A DNA stretch of 64,000 nt, taken from contig ADNK01000260.1 of the NCBI GenBank assembly GCA_000320545.1, forward strand, positions 36,001 through 100,000, in the 5' to 3' direction. Both the position numbers and the translations under genes were made by a program. Below the pieces are notes generated by a model, which worked only from the letters and a program-made list of their open reading frames with translations, was not told the origin of the DNA and ran no database searches. Below are positions 1 to 14,294 of the stretch, in pieces (within the stretch, counting starts at the first letter, position 1; each line of letters starts with the position of its first letter). This DNA comes from Bigelowiella natans CCMP2755. Taxonomy: Eukaryota; Cercozoa; Chlorarachniophyceae.

Positions 1-189
1 AGGGTAAGGTACTCCCTCAGAAGGAGGCTGCTACGGCACCAAAGGAGAAAACCGTAGAGAAAGAAGAGACCGACACTGCTGCAGCGGGGCAGCTTCCAAA
101 AGCAGGCTGAGAAGCCTAGCGAGGATGACTTGGCTATGATGATGATGATGATGGCCATGGAAGAAGAAAAGAAGAAGAAACAGAGCTAA
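1..189 (+). CDS. 3' end of an unidentified protein gene (partial)
   Basis: Only the end of this gene is inside the window. The last reading frame finishes with a Lys/Glu-rich tail containing a run of six methionines (EDDLAMMMMMMAMEEEKKKK) and stops with TAA at 187-189. Upstream of about position 108 the coding-looking frame is a different one (Ala/Pro/Lys/Glu-rich, running into TGA at 108-110). Either an exon begins near 106 after the AG at 104-105, or there is a frame change. The charged, repetitive tail does not identify a family. The gene runs towards the minus-strand gene that ends at 1680, so the pair is convergent. Confidence 0.35.
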
Positions 190-1679
190 AAATAATCGTT
201 TTTGATGCAGGGTTGCAAATGGGATTCGTTCGTCATGTGATCATCAGCCATTTATGGTTATAGACGAATCGAGCCTAGAGCAAAATTTAACAATTAATCA
301 TCGAGCTACAGCAAGCAGCAGTTTGTCTTGCTAGATGTCTGTAGACATCATGACATTGCTGACGTTTGTGTTCCATGCTAGCATGCGCAGGCATGCCACA
401 ATGATGACGCATCAGCATGATCGACATGTCAAGATGTTCATCATGCATTGTCTAATGAATTGCGTGTCGCATGTTTTGTTTTGATGCTATGGCACCTCTA
501 GACGCTCTAGCGCTACAAGAGCGTGTCATTGTTAGCATGCTAGCTTGCAGCGCGCTAGCTAGCTAGACCGAGACTGCCTACATCGTTGAAATCTCGCATC
601 GTGCATGCATGTGGCTGCAATGCATATCGCATTTGCGATTTGCTTCACATGGACGGTGGATGCAATCTAGTGATGAACGAAATGCATTTTTTCTAAATGG
701 TCATCCGCCTGATCTCTTTAGATCTAGCAATGCGGCTGTAAAAAGCCACGCGATGGAATTGCAGTACTCATCATTGGCATTGCTAGATTGGCCCATCTGT
801 GTTAGCAACAATCTTGGATTTGATTGCATCATTCGATCATGCAATCGAGCTTCAAAGTTTGTTGCATGGCTAGATGGGGTAGTGAGCCTACGTGCATGGC
901 TTTGGCCTAACTTCTCTCCGCGTGCTCGCCACGATTAACATTACATATACACTACATTGCTGTGTCTATCATCACGGTGCGCATTGGTCGAGCACTCTCA
1001 ACGACAGCATGCATGCACATTTTGCTGCTGTGTGTATAGGCTGTATCTGCAACACTGGCCAGACATGTGCCATGCGCACGCCTGTGGCTTTCATTGTCCG
1101 TAGTGATCGAATCCACACGTGCACATCTAAACATGCTGATCTGCATTTGTATAACCACTGCGATGTGCCATAGGCTCCGGGATGTACCGGTACATCGTGT
1201 ATAGATAGATATAGCTATTTGTGTATTATGTGTGTGACGCGTGCTAGCTACATATTGTATGTACAGTTAGCTTGCGTTGCCATCGATTCTGCAGTATAAC
1301 TGGCGCATTGTTTGCGCACGGGCCAGACTTAGAACGTACGTGCGTGTGCACATCTCATGCTAGCAACTAGATTTTAAAGCTGATGACGGCTACATGCACA
1401 TTGCCTAGATGGTTTGTTCAAATATATTGGTTGATGTTTGATTATATGCACATGTCTATTATACAACATTCCGTATGTCACATTTGTTTTAGCTATAATG
1501 TCTCTGATGTATAAACCTACAAGATGCGACGGATCTAGATGGTAGATATATTTTTGAGAACCGTAATTACCCAACGGTTTAGGGTTAAATCATTTAATTA
1601 AAATTTGTGTGATAAGGTTAAGTGAAGTTAAATTGAGTAATGATGACTTATTTCTCCAATTTATATTTTAATTATTCAT
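190..1679. other. 3'-3' intergenic island rich in palindromic tetramers
   Basis: This gap separates two convergent genes. Open frames across it look random and no exon chain or RNA gene is visible. It is crowded with CTAG, CATG, GATC and GTAC and their doublings, for example GCTAGCTAGCTAG near 550, GCATGCATG at about 603 and 1008, and ACGTACGT near 1334. A decayed copy of part of the neighbouring gene lies at 788-895. A lone TTTAGGG near 1578 is not a telomere array. Confidence 0.6.
788..895 (-). pseudogene. Decayed duplicate of a piece of the adjacent zinc-finger gene
   Basis: Positions 788-895 align with 4369-4462 inside the coding exon of the 1680-5512 gene, in the same orientation. The core 801-820 is identical to 4382-4401 over 20 bases, and matching blocks continue on both sides (CAATCGAGCTT, GGTAGTGAGC). 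The island copy carries extra short segments at several places that contain GATC, CATG and CTAG, making it 108 bases against 94. It is non-coding now. Whether it arose by local duplication or by a copying mechanism cannot be told from the sequence. Confidence 0.7.
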
Positions 1680-4600
1680 TTATTTTGGCCTAAGTTCGGT
1701 CAGACCAGCTTTCAATTTTCGCAGAATTCTTTCATCTAGATCGCCGACATCATTTAACCACTTCTCGATATCGTTTGGTTGAATATCGAAAGAATAATCC
1801 TCACTCCCTTCTGTAAGATCCACGTTAATTCGTGTTGTAACGTCTGGATCCACTCTCCAGTCAGTGAGCATTAGGTTAAATAAGTTCTCGGCTTCGGCGT
1901 ACCACTCATCGTATCGATCTTGGTTGTTCACAATTTGGACCGAACGCTTTCTCCTTTTTGACCCAGTTCGAGAATATGAAGATGATCCTTGAACAATTGA
2001 GTTAGAATCGGACATTGAAATTATGTTACCATTATCACTTGAATTGCCCTTGCTAAGTTCTTTTAAAATCCAGATTGCTTTGGATCTTGAGAATCTCTCA
2101 GAAGGTACAAATACGTGAGTAAGTCTTTTCGTGGTGGATCTAGGTTCTAAACCCAAGATGGCAAAATGGTGTTCATATCCATAACCATTGAACCCTACCC
2201 GCGAAAGAGGATTTCTACAACAAGTTGGAACTTGGAAAACCCTTGTATTCAAGGTTAAATTCTCTTTCAACCAAAACAATGCTGAAGTAGGATCTTGGAG
2301 ATAGTCTCTAAAAGGCAGCAACGCGACCAGCATCTCAGACGTTTTGGAAGAAGATCCCGTGGAACTGTCAACACTAGAAGTGGAATCAGGGGTGCCAGGA
2401 GCTTCGAAGCTTCCAGAAGAATCTCCATCACTTCCTAACAGGTCTGAATCATCCAATGGAAGTGCACGTTTACGTAAACTAGTTCCTGAGGTCCGACCGG
2501 ATTTCATCTTCAACCAAGAAACAACCTCATGCTTGAGCCACTTTTCAGCTTCGGGGGACATTTTGAACCTTTGTCGAATGTAAAGCATTGATTTGCGAGA
2601 TATTTCGGTGTACTCTCCTGGATACGAAGCATCTTCCTTAAGCGCCTCAAATATACCTTTCGCGCCTCGCAACGAAATGATGTTTTGCTTTTGGTTTTGG
2701 ACAGCAGCATTGATCATATTCATATTATGTGTGAACTCGTCCAGGATGCGGGTGGCGTTATGTCCAGATAGAAGCGAGGAGCCTCTTCGCTTGACTCTTT
2801 GCATTCTTTTCGGGGTTAGAATTCTAGATCTATATAAACTGGGAGATATATGCGCTCCACAGTAAGTTTGACCTCTCAAGGGATACTTGCCACAGCGCTT
2901 TCCACCACTTAGGATTGCTGAAGGTAACAAGTGATGCAGAGAATGTTAAATGCAGAGAATGTTAATTGCAGAAAGTGTCATCTCGGTAGCTATGTAGTTT
3001 ATTGTCAACGAAGAATTACCTGCACACTTTGGAGCAGGTTCCGAACGTGTTGGCCTTGAGGGTTTCAGTGCTGGTCCCTCTGAATTACGATTCTGGCTTT
3101 GTTGCTGTTGTAAGGATTGATGTTGCTGCTGTTTAAGATATTTTTCTTTCTCTGCAGTCGTCGCATGATGGATACAGCGCGGCATGCCTCGCAATGGAGG
3201 TAACATGCATCGAGATCCTCTTCTACATATCGAACTGCAGGTATTGAAGTTTGCGAGGACTTTGTACCTGAAATACATAAAGTTAAATGGTTTAAAAAGG
3301 ATATTTTAAGTAGTAGCAACCTTTCATCCTCCATTCTAAGATTACTGGTTGAACCATCATCAAATTCTATGAGCCAACGACTTGACCCAAGGTGCCTCTT
3401 AAGTCTTCCAGATTTGTATGCCTTTGTATCGGCGGAATATATCTGGAGGCAAGCGCCTTCTCGCAATTTATCAGGTTTAATATCTTTGCCTGATATACTT
3501 GTATTTGTAACATGCTTCGGTATCCTCTTGCTACGTCGCCCTAAAGAGCCCAGAGAGCGTCTATTCTCTGGAACGAAGTTGATATTTCCATTATAAGGTG
3601 TTTCTTCTCCAGTGCTATGTGCAGTATGCGTATCTGAATTACTGGGAATAGATGCACCAGTGCGAAGTTGAATTGGAGATGCATCTTGATTTTTCCCATC
3701 GCTTACGTTCAAGTTTTGATTCGTAAGCGATGACTCTATAATGTCTACTGTTTCATCATTTTGCGATATCGAATTTCTACCTTCTGTATTCTTCGGATCA
3801 CTATTACGATTTTCGATAATTTGGTTCAGGTTATCGGCACCATTCCCAGCACCCCCTTTTGTGTCGAGAGAGGTGAAAAATCCGTACTGGGTATTGATTG
3901 TGCGAGCAACCACATTGGTATCCCCACCTTTCTGCTCCAAATTTCCCAACCGAATGAAACTGTTGGTTCTAAGGGGTACAATCTCTGACTTGTTTGGATC
4001 AGTGAAAGTTTGATTCAACAGTTGAGCATAGAACCATCCACGACCCTTTCCGATAAGTTCTGCTTTTTGATCCTCGTATTGTCCACTCTTGATCAGTATA
4101 GGTTCTCGCGGAATGGCAGAATAATACATGATATTAGGCGTCTTAGTTTTTTTGGAAAGGAGAGACCCAGAAAGGGACTTTCCATTTAACTTGAATTTGC
4201 TTTTTGATGGAACTACGGGAATCGATTTATTTGCATTATTTGATACAGCTGACTTTTTTGATGATTTCGTAATGCAGAACGATGCACCATCTTTCGACTT
4301 CACATTAAATGTAGTATTCGATAATGTTACATTAATTGGTTCGGCAACGTTAGCCGACTTAATTGGTATTGGCCGATCTGAGTTAGCAACAATCTTGGAT
4401 TCAATTACATTATTCAATCGAGCTTTCAAGTTTGATCTGCATGTGGTAGTGAGCGTATTTGCAACACCTGATGTAGGAGAGGAGGTCGAACTAGGGTCCT
4501 TAATCGGTTCTGCTCCAACATTCGAACGAACAGTGATACTTGATCCCGGAGAGGAGTTTGTACCAGTAAGACTCTTCGAATCCATTCCATACTTCGAAAC

Positions 4601-5512
4601 ATTTGTAATATGCGTTTTAGGGAAGGGAGCTATACCAATGTTTTTTTGGGGATAAGCTCTAACGTTCAAACCAGTTTTGATATGCGATCCAATGGAGGTA
4701 TTAGAGCTATCCTTCTGTTTCAGACCAATCTTGCGTTTCGAAGTGGTAGTGGTATTCGATCCAGGATCCTGATTTTTTGATACTCTGATTGCTGAGGAAG
4801 AAGATAAAAGTCCCTCGAGCTTCTTCTTGTTCAAATTTGAGGATGTTTGGCCATCCAAATGTACTTCCTTGCTGAGTTTAAAATCTTTTGTGACATCTTT
4901 CTTTTCAGATTTCACACAATAGCACAAACGCTTATCCTGCAATGCTATTTTGGTGCCATCGTGGTAATCGAAACAAAATAGCCATCCCCCTTCTAAAAGG
5001 CGTAGATATATGTTACCATCGCTGGAAGAGAGCCTCTTGTCAACGTAAAAGATTGATTCTCTCTTCACAGTGATATGCCTTATTCTATCAGACTCTATGA
5101 AAGGCGATTTTCTTAAAGCAATCCTTTCATGGGGGATGCCAGGCACAAACTTATACACAAATATTGTTCCTGCTCCCTTGTCATGTACATCTGTAAATGT
5201 CCTATATTTTGGCTTTTGAGTCAGTGATGGGGCAGGCGATGGAGCAAGATGATTTGAGTATCCTTTCTCTTGAACTCCTTTTGCTACGCTCTCTTTTGTA
5301 TTTAAATTGCTGGCGTTTTCTCCATCCAGTTTCGATGCTGCTTGCAAGTCGACATTACTATCTTGTGTTTTCCCAACCTCATCTGGTCTGGCAGAGGATG
5401 GCGAATCAGAACTTTGAACTTGATCAAAAAGTTCAATCATCTCGCTAATTGGTTTATCTTCATCGCTAGAACACTCGCTGTTTGAACTCCCCAAATCCGG
5501 ATAGCGTATCAT
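1680..5512 (-). CDS. C3Hc3H (KANL2/INO80D-type) zinc-finger protein with Tudor-like segment
   Basis: Three exons (5512-3321, 3267-3020, 2917-1680) with GT-AG introns of 53 and 102 bases give a protein of about 1,225 residues. Exons 2 and 3 each carry a short cysteine/histidine motif. The first is CSSICRRGSRC...PLRGMPRCIHH (about residues 738-765). The second is CAAILSGGKRC...PLRGQTYCGAH (about 812-838). Both match the zf-C3Hc3H pattern of KANSL2 and INO80D, subunits of chromatin complexes. Just before the first finger lies a Tudor/SH3-like strand pattern (SGRLKRHLGSSRWLIEFDDG). The N-terminal half is long, Ser/Thr/Lys-rich and probably disordered; there is a Gln run after the first finger. 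The C-terminal 300 residues are unplaced. A chromatin-associated nuclear role is inferred from the finger family. The ATG at 5510-5512 opens the long frame. Confidence 0.75.
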
Positions 5513-6489
5513 TTGTTTATCACACCAAAGATTTCCTAAGCGAGTAGAGTAAATATTTCATTATTATTGGGGATTGTCCCACAATACCACATGGCGAGAG
5601 AAAAGTGAAGAGAATTGTGAACAGAAGAAAGGAAATGGATCAAATACTACCTACCGATGAAGACTAGCTCACCGAACAGTCCCTTTAACTACTGATCAGT
5701 CGTCTCAAGAACGTATCTGATAAATTATTTACGGTGTTCATTTGTTTTCATCGATCTCATGAGGTGAAATGAATGATGAGTGATCAGTCGATTCATGGGT
5801 TTCAGATGCAACCTAATAAGATCTTGTTTAGAGAAAGCGGCAGAATCTCCTTACAAACGCCTGTGAGAAATTACATGAGACTTGAGAGAACAATTCTCTG
5901 CGTTCGTCATTTCGAACGTAAGGTTGGAACATGCGCTCGTAATATTGATGGATGATTGATGACATGATCAACTTTTGACAGTAGTAAATAGCCCTTGCTC
6001 GTTCAGATTTTGATGTTCTTCCTCACCTCCCCAAGTCAAAAAAAAGAAATTCTCTACGACGTTCTTTGACCCTCACTCTAGAGCTAGCTCGTACGTCATG
6101 AAGAGATAAATCCAAGTCGCCAACCTAGAGTACTGTCATCCGCAGATTCTGCGGATGCGACTTGCCGCTCAAATCAATGCGATCTCTCACAGAGAGTGAT
6201 AAATTCCAATCGATCAGGTGGAATTGGAATTTTCAAGAAAATTCCAGGTTTTCTACATGAGTCCCGAATTTTTATTTTATTTTGCACTTGGTCTACCCGC
6301 GGGAAGGTGTTCTCTCGACTTCTTTAACGTTAAAAATGTTTGGTTTTTGACGATTGTAAAACGCAATCCATTCTGGTGGTAAGACATAGGGTGTACTGCA
6401 TCTTCACTAGTTCACCAACTCGAAACCAGTTGCATTTTTCCTCGCCTCCCTGCCATCGTAACACTCAACGGCTTGAGCACCCAGTTGCG
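5513..6489. promoter_or_regulatory. Divergent 5'-5' intergenic region
   Basis: This gap should hold the promoters of both the zinc-finger gene (-) and the kinesin gene (+). It is AT-leaning, with no clear TATA box that I would defend and no repeats. A weak palindrome AGAGCTAGCTCGT near 6081 is the only CTAG-type feature, unlike the 3' gaps. An open frame at 5773-5955 looks like chance. Confidence 0.4.
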
Positions 6490-9400
6490 ATGGAAGAAGA
6501 TCCCAAACATGCTGAAAATGTCCGCGTCTTCGTACGGATCCGACCGATCAATAAGCGAGAGATGGGCTCTGCATCTCGGGGAAGCTGCGTTTCGTGGGAC
6601 GAGAACGCTAACGCCGTAGTTACAAACGGAAACCAGGGGCAAAAATACACATATGATAATGTTGCAGGCCCGGATTCAACTCAAGCAAGCGTGTTTGAAG
6701 AAGTGGGCAAACCTATTACTGAGACCTGCTTGAAGGGGTACAATGGAACAATTTTTGCCTATGGCCAGACTGGTTCCGGGAAGACGTTTACAATCAGTGG
6801 CCCTCAAGATGACAAGCCAAACCCAGAACTCAGGGGATTGATGCCTCGAGTCTTTGATTACATGTTTCATCTCATTGAAAATGATGCCAGGGAAAATAAA
6901 AATCGAACAGAATATACCGTCCAGGCATCTTTCATCGAAATTTATAACGAAAAGATTTTCGATCTGTTGGACGCAGAGAAACATTCTCTCAATTTGCGTG
7001 AAGACTCTAAACGTGGAACCTACGTGGAGGGTGTCACGGAATACACTGTTAAAGGACCAGATGATTGCCATAAGCTACTTCACAGGGGGGTTGCCAACCG
7101 GAAGGTAGGGGAAACTGCAATGAATCGAGAGAGCAGTCGATCTCATTCAGTTTTCAAACTTAATATTCACTCAACAAGCATTGGAGCGAACGGAGTCCGC
7201 GTTGATAGATACTCTCAATTCAATATGATTGATCTTGCTGGATCTGAAAGACAGAAGCTCACGGGCGCAATGGGAGAGAGGTATATTCTTTGGATCATTC
7301 CCAATATCAATAGTCTTCACTTAAATATAAATTATCAGGTTGAAGGAAGCAAGTCAAATCAATAAATCGCTATCTGCTTTGGGAAATGTAATCACAGGAT
7401 TGGTAGATGTTTCTAGAGGCAAGCATCGTCACATTCCATATCGTGACTCAAAGCTTACCTTCCTCCTCAAGCAATCTTTAGGCGGCAACTCCATGACATA
7501 CATTGTCGCTTGTGTCAGCCCGGCAAACAGTGCTTTTGGTGAGACCCTCTCGACCCTTAGATTCGCAAAGCGGGCAAAGTGTATCAGGAACAAGGCTGTG
7601 CGGAATGAAAATACCCAGTTTTCTATGCAGAAGCTTATAGAACAAAACGAAAGACTAAAAAGGGAACTTAGGCTTGCAAAGCAGAAGAGCGGAAGATCAA
7701 GTCCAATTGGATTTGATATTGGTCGTATCGAAGGTGAAGATATGCTTGTTCCAGTTGAAGAAACGAATTTGGTAGATATAAGTGACAATGTTATAAGTAG
7801 TTATACATCGCTCATGTGGCTTAAGTTACTTAAATCATGTATATATCAGGCGAAAGAAAGCAACGAGCTGACTGCTCTCCGTCGCACTTATGAAGTAACC
7901 TTGCAGCAAGAGAGGGAATGTCGCGCTCAACTCAAGTCGATGGAGAAGAAACTTTTCCACGTCGATCAAATTTGCCGAAAACGTGCTACATCTCGAATGA
8001 GTGTAAAATTGAAATGCGACTTGTACGCCCGAAAGATCGAAGAATTGACTGGCATTCTTCAGCAGCGGGGTGGTACCGATTACTCCCAATTAAACCATTT
8101 TGAGGAAAAAGTTAAACACGTACAAAATCTTATTGAAAGCACAGAAAATAGGGCTAGCATATGCGAAACTTTATCGGAGCAAGACCTCATGATTCACGAT
8201 CTTAAATGTGGGTTGGAATTCATCAATGAAATTATTCCCAGCGAAAATGAGTTGGAAGACAGAGATCTTGATGCTCTTGGAATACTCAAAGAAAAATGTG
8301 GACTCTACCGCGAGAAGTATGGAAAATTACAAGAAGAGTACTTTTCAATAAAACAAGGAGCAGGGAAGCTGTGCGATCGGGTAGAAGTTCTTCAGGATGA
8401 AGTAGAAAATCTTCAAGCGGAGCTCGAAGCCAAGAAGCGAGAGGTTCGACAAGTAGAACAAAAAATTCTTGAGGTATCCTGTGAGAAGGAAAGTGTAGAA
8501 ACCAAACTTAACCAGCAGTTAAGGAAGATGGCCGAGGACTTTGAAAGTAAACTCGAGCAGCAGGACAAGTCTCATTCAGAGCTGCAAGAAGAACTCACTC
8601 AAAGTTTTGAGGAGAAGCTAGTTCTGAAAAGAAGTGAGCTAGAAGAAGCACAGCGGGCCCTACATAATCAATCCGATGAAATTCTGATCATGAAAGGAGA
8701 GTTGAAAAAAAAGGAAGATGAGGAAAGTAGGCTAGAAGATACTCTTGCTGAGAAAGCATTAGAACTTAAGCAGCAAATAGAGCGAAGAGAACTTGAGAAT
8801 AAGGAGTATAAGAATCAAGTTGACACATATGAAAAGCGAATTGACAAATTAAATAAGGAACACACGCAGGAACTCGTGAGAGCTGTTGCGCAGGCGAAGA
8901 AGGATTACCAAGTCAAATTTCAACAGGTTACTGCCGAGCTAGCTGAAATCCAGGAATGCGACGAGGCAAGCAAAAAGCAGATGACTCTACTAAGATCTGA
9001 GAGCATTCATTTGAGAGAGAGAAATGATGAACTCAGTTCCAGGGTTCATTTTTTGAAGAAAGAGCTGCAGCAAGAAAAAATAAGGGCTGAGCATCGGTTC
9101 TTGCAGCTACGAGAAAAGCTCTCTGCAAAGGAAGTACTCATGTCCAGGCAGCAGAGCCAAACTTTGAATCAAATGGAAGCTAAGCATGAGCGTCGAGTGA
9201 AGATGATTCTTGACAAGCAAACTGCGCATTATGACGAAATGCAGATGCGACTGCAGTCGGAGCAGGAGAAAAGAAGTGAGCTGAACTCCAGACTAGTGAA
9301 GCTTCAAATTGATCATTCATCGATCTCTGGAAAATACAGGACAGCACAGAATAACGCTCAAAAATTTGAAGATTTAGTTGGATCGTTAAAAAAGAGTAAA

Positions 9401-11369
9401 GAAGAACAAAGTTTGAAACTAAGGGAAGCATTGAGCTCGTCAGAGAAGAAAGACATGGAGATGTCATCACTTCAACGTAAGTTAGATGCTGCGGCTGAAA
9501 CCTTGAAATCTAAAATTGCAGCGAACGAGAAAATTCGGGGCGAGCTCCAGAAAATAAAAGTAGCAGGGTCAGCTTCTGAGCAAAAAATTGGAATTTTGAA
9601 AGACAATCTTTCTGAAATGAACGGGAAATTGAAACTTGCTCTCCAAAAGTGCCAGAACACCGAATTTGATCTTGTAAATCTGAAGGAAGACAATGAGTGT
9701 CTGACAGAGACAAACGCCTTCCAATCAACAAAAATTGAGGAATTGGAAAATTTACTCCAGGACACAGCCGAGAGAGAAAGAAAACAATCTATTGAACTTG
9801 GTGAAAAAGTCTCAAAGATCAAGGAGTTGGAGCAAAACCTTGGAGATTTGGAGAAAACTTTTAGTGATAAAACGCTAGAAATTGAATTACTTTCGAAGAA
9901 AAATTCTGAACTAGTTACCGAAGCTGAGAATATACGGGTAGAAGCAAAACAACACTCTCAAAACAGTGAAGAAACCCAAAAACTGCGAGCGATCAAGGAT
10001 TCTCTGGAAAAGCAGGTGAAATTTCTCAATATTTTAACCTGGAGTACCTGATTTAAATTTGATCGATAGGTGCTGGCACAGAAAGAAGAGATTCGCTCTA
10101 ACCGAAGCAGCTTTGAATTGGATATGGATTCATTGAAATCTAAGTTCAACGAGATTAAAGTGAAGTTGGATGAAAGTTACAATTCTCGATCGCAACTGAT
10201 CGCAGATATGACGGTATGGTGTAACTTTTCGACAGGCCAATTTTTCGATCATGAATAGCAAAGTTTTCACCAGATACCTGTATCTAATCGATGCACTAAT
10301 TGAATTCTAATATTTGTTCGTGATAATCCTTCAGAAATCTCGAAACGATGAGGCTAAAAGTCATGAACAGATGACAGTTCTAAAAATGAAAAATGAGGAA
10401 TTAAAGAAGGTTTCTTCCTCTTTGCGTTGATTTAAGTATCTTATCTATAAATTTCTTCAGACAATTCGTGAGCATTTGACGAGTGGCGACAAAGCTAAAA
10501 AAACAATTTCAAGGTTGAAGCACGAAAACGCAAAGCTCATAGGGCATCAAAATCCGAACCAGAAGATTCAACATCACATGCGAATCAAGGTCGTCTGTCG
10601 ATGCAAATAGTATATTTCCACTTGTAAACTAAACGTAACCTAATCACAGGAGGAAAATGTAAAATTGAAGAAGCAGGTCCAGAAACTTGAAGCACAGCTT
10701 CGTAATGTAAGTAAAGGTGGCATTGTCCTACGATCCAAGAAACACCTTGGGCTTTCTGCAAGGACTACGGCAGCAACGGACAAAGAAAATGCAAACGTGA
10801 CAATTAACAAATCATCCAAGAAGGTTTATCGCTCATGTTGTCTAATTTCCAGGAGCTGACGATGTTTTGTTATGTGGTTAGCCTGTAATATCCGACAAGA
10901 TGCGACTCTCAGTAGAGAACATGTTAGGAAAATTTGATGACATAATTGGGAAGCGCAACGAATCAGGTACAAAGAACAACGAGGTGGCAGGGTGGCATCT
11001 GACTTTCATACGTGCATCAGGATTAGAAGAGGTGAAAGAGGAAGGTTTTAAATATTCCTCATCGAAAAAGGTATTTCGTCTTACATGTCGAAACTGTGGG
11101 TCACAACAATATTTGTTTCAGGATGAGAGAAGCTTCATTGAAGCTTTCGAAAAGATATCGAGGGCCTTGGCTGGGGTCGATGAAGACTTACGGGCCAAAG
11201 ATGAGTTAGCAATTCGACTAGAGGAAGCAGAAAGAGAAATTTCGAGGGAGAAGGTATGACCCGCCATTTTTTCTTTAATTGATTTTAATGTTCTGTCCTC
11301 TAAAATAAGGCCCAAAATTCTGGTTTGAAGCATGAGATGCAATTGCTGCGGGAAAAGCTCTCTTCCTAA
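6490..11369 (+). CDS. Kinesin-12 (KIF15-like) motor protein
   Basis: Ten exons, with introns 7281-7338, 7790-7849, 10016-10069, 10214-10334, 10410-10460, 10590-10649, 10824-10881, 11071-11121 and 11254-11309, encode about 1,436 residues; KIF15 has about 1,390. The N-terminal motor domain (about 10-360) shows the P-loop GQTGSGKT, switch I NRESSRSH and switch II DLAGSE. The neck region [11 protein letters not shown] closely follows the kinesin-12 pattern. The rest is a long Glu/Lys-rich coiled coil. Kinesin-12 proteins are plus-end motors acting at the spindle or division site; this role is inferred from the family. The start at 6490 is the ATG that places [19 protein letters not shown] directly at the motor. 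Introns 7790-7849 and 11071-11121 are multiples of three without stops, so they could be retained. Confidence 0.88.
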
Positions 11370-12550
11370 GGATTTAATCTTTCAGTGGTCCTAAAATATT
11401 TGCATTATTTACGGGACTTGAATTGACAAGGCATAGCCCGCACACCTAGCTAGACACGCACTTTCTAGCTTGGAAAATTGAATAGTGCATGATAGCATGG
11501 TGCACAGTGGTATCGAAAATATAAATGTACACTAGTACAGTGTCACGCTACGCAAACACACATATTTCATATGATGACCTGGCATGCGACTAGATATCCA
11601 TGTAGGAACTACATCACGCGCTGTAAGTACTAGAGTACATCACGTGCTGTGATCGAGTGACGTACCTCTCTATCTCGTCGGCTAGTTACACATAGACACG
11701 TAGACACACATACGATCCAGTTGCACTTGTCGTTGGTATGCATCCTAGCATGTAAGCACTCATCGTTACTATCTAGCTGCTATGACTCTATTACGTACAA
11801 TACATACGTCGCAGCTATCCTTATATATCGCTGCATTGCTAGTTCGCATCGCGCTGGTGCGCACACAGCACACAGTACGTACGCACAACTAGCAGAGTAC
11901 ACGCTACGCACTCCAGCTAGTAGTGCATGCATGCATTTAACACTACTAATCTGGACTAGCTAGAGCCCAAGCAATCTAAGCAATGCATGCTAGCATGATT
12001 CCAGACTAGCAGAATCGAAAGAGCTGTGCTAGTACACACTCTGCGCTAGCACTTCGATCATGCAATGATGCAATGTGATCTGTATAGAAAGTGCGTATCA
12101 TCTAGTGATGCTGGCTCCTCGCTAACCCGCGCGGATCTACACTATGTACTCGCTCTAGCTAGCTAGTACTAGCTACCTAGCATACTCTGTACTACTCTAG
12201 TGCTAGTATACAGCTCTAGAACTAGCTAGCCTAGCAGGCTAGCTAGCTAGCAGGATGCAAGCATAGCTTAGATAGCTAGTAGCAGATATGATCGATTTGA
12301 TTTTTAAATAAGGATGGTTCAGCATGCAGTGATGAAACTCTATATGACTGAGACATGCCATGCTACGCTAGCTAGACTATGCATGCTGGCCTATGCATGT
12401 ACATGCTAGCATGGCGATCTCGTCACAGTGCCAGGCAAATAGCTTGCATTGGCAGTCTGTACATGCGATGCAGTTGCTGATCGAAGAATCTGTTAGTCGA
12501 TCCCGTGCAGTCCACATAAAATCGTTTCTCCTCGTCTGACAGCTCCAACT
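11370..12550. other. 3'-3' intergenic island rich in CTAG/CATG palindromes
   Basis: This is the gap between the convergent kinesin and GMP reductase genes. It is the densest example of the island type: GCTAGCTAGCTAGCAGG near 12240, CTAGCTAGCTAGTACTAGCTA near 12155, and GCATGCATGCAT near 11927. It also holds a near-direct repeat of ACATCACGCGCTGTAAG and ACATCACGTGCTGTGAT near 11610 and 11637. No exon chain or RNA gene is visible. Confidence 0.6.

Positions 12551-14294
<1,744 letters not shown>

Noticed and set aside
609..1173. Open frames on both strands in the first island
   Set aside because: They overlap a decayed gene fragment and palindromic sequence, have no family similarity and no splice-consistent extension; best read as chance.
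1575..1592. TTTAGGGTTA resembling a telomere repeat
   Set aside because: Only one copy; no array.
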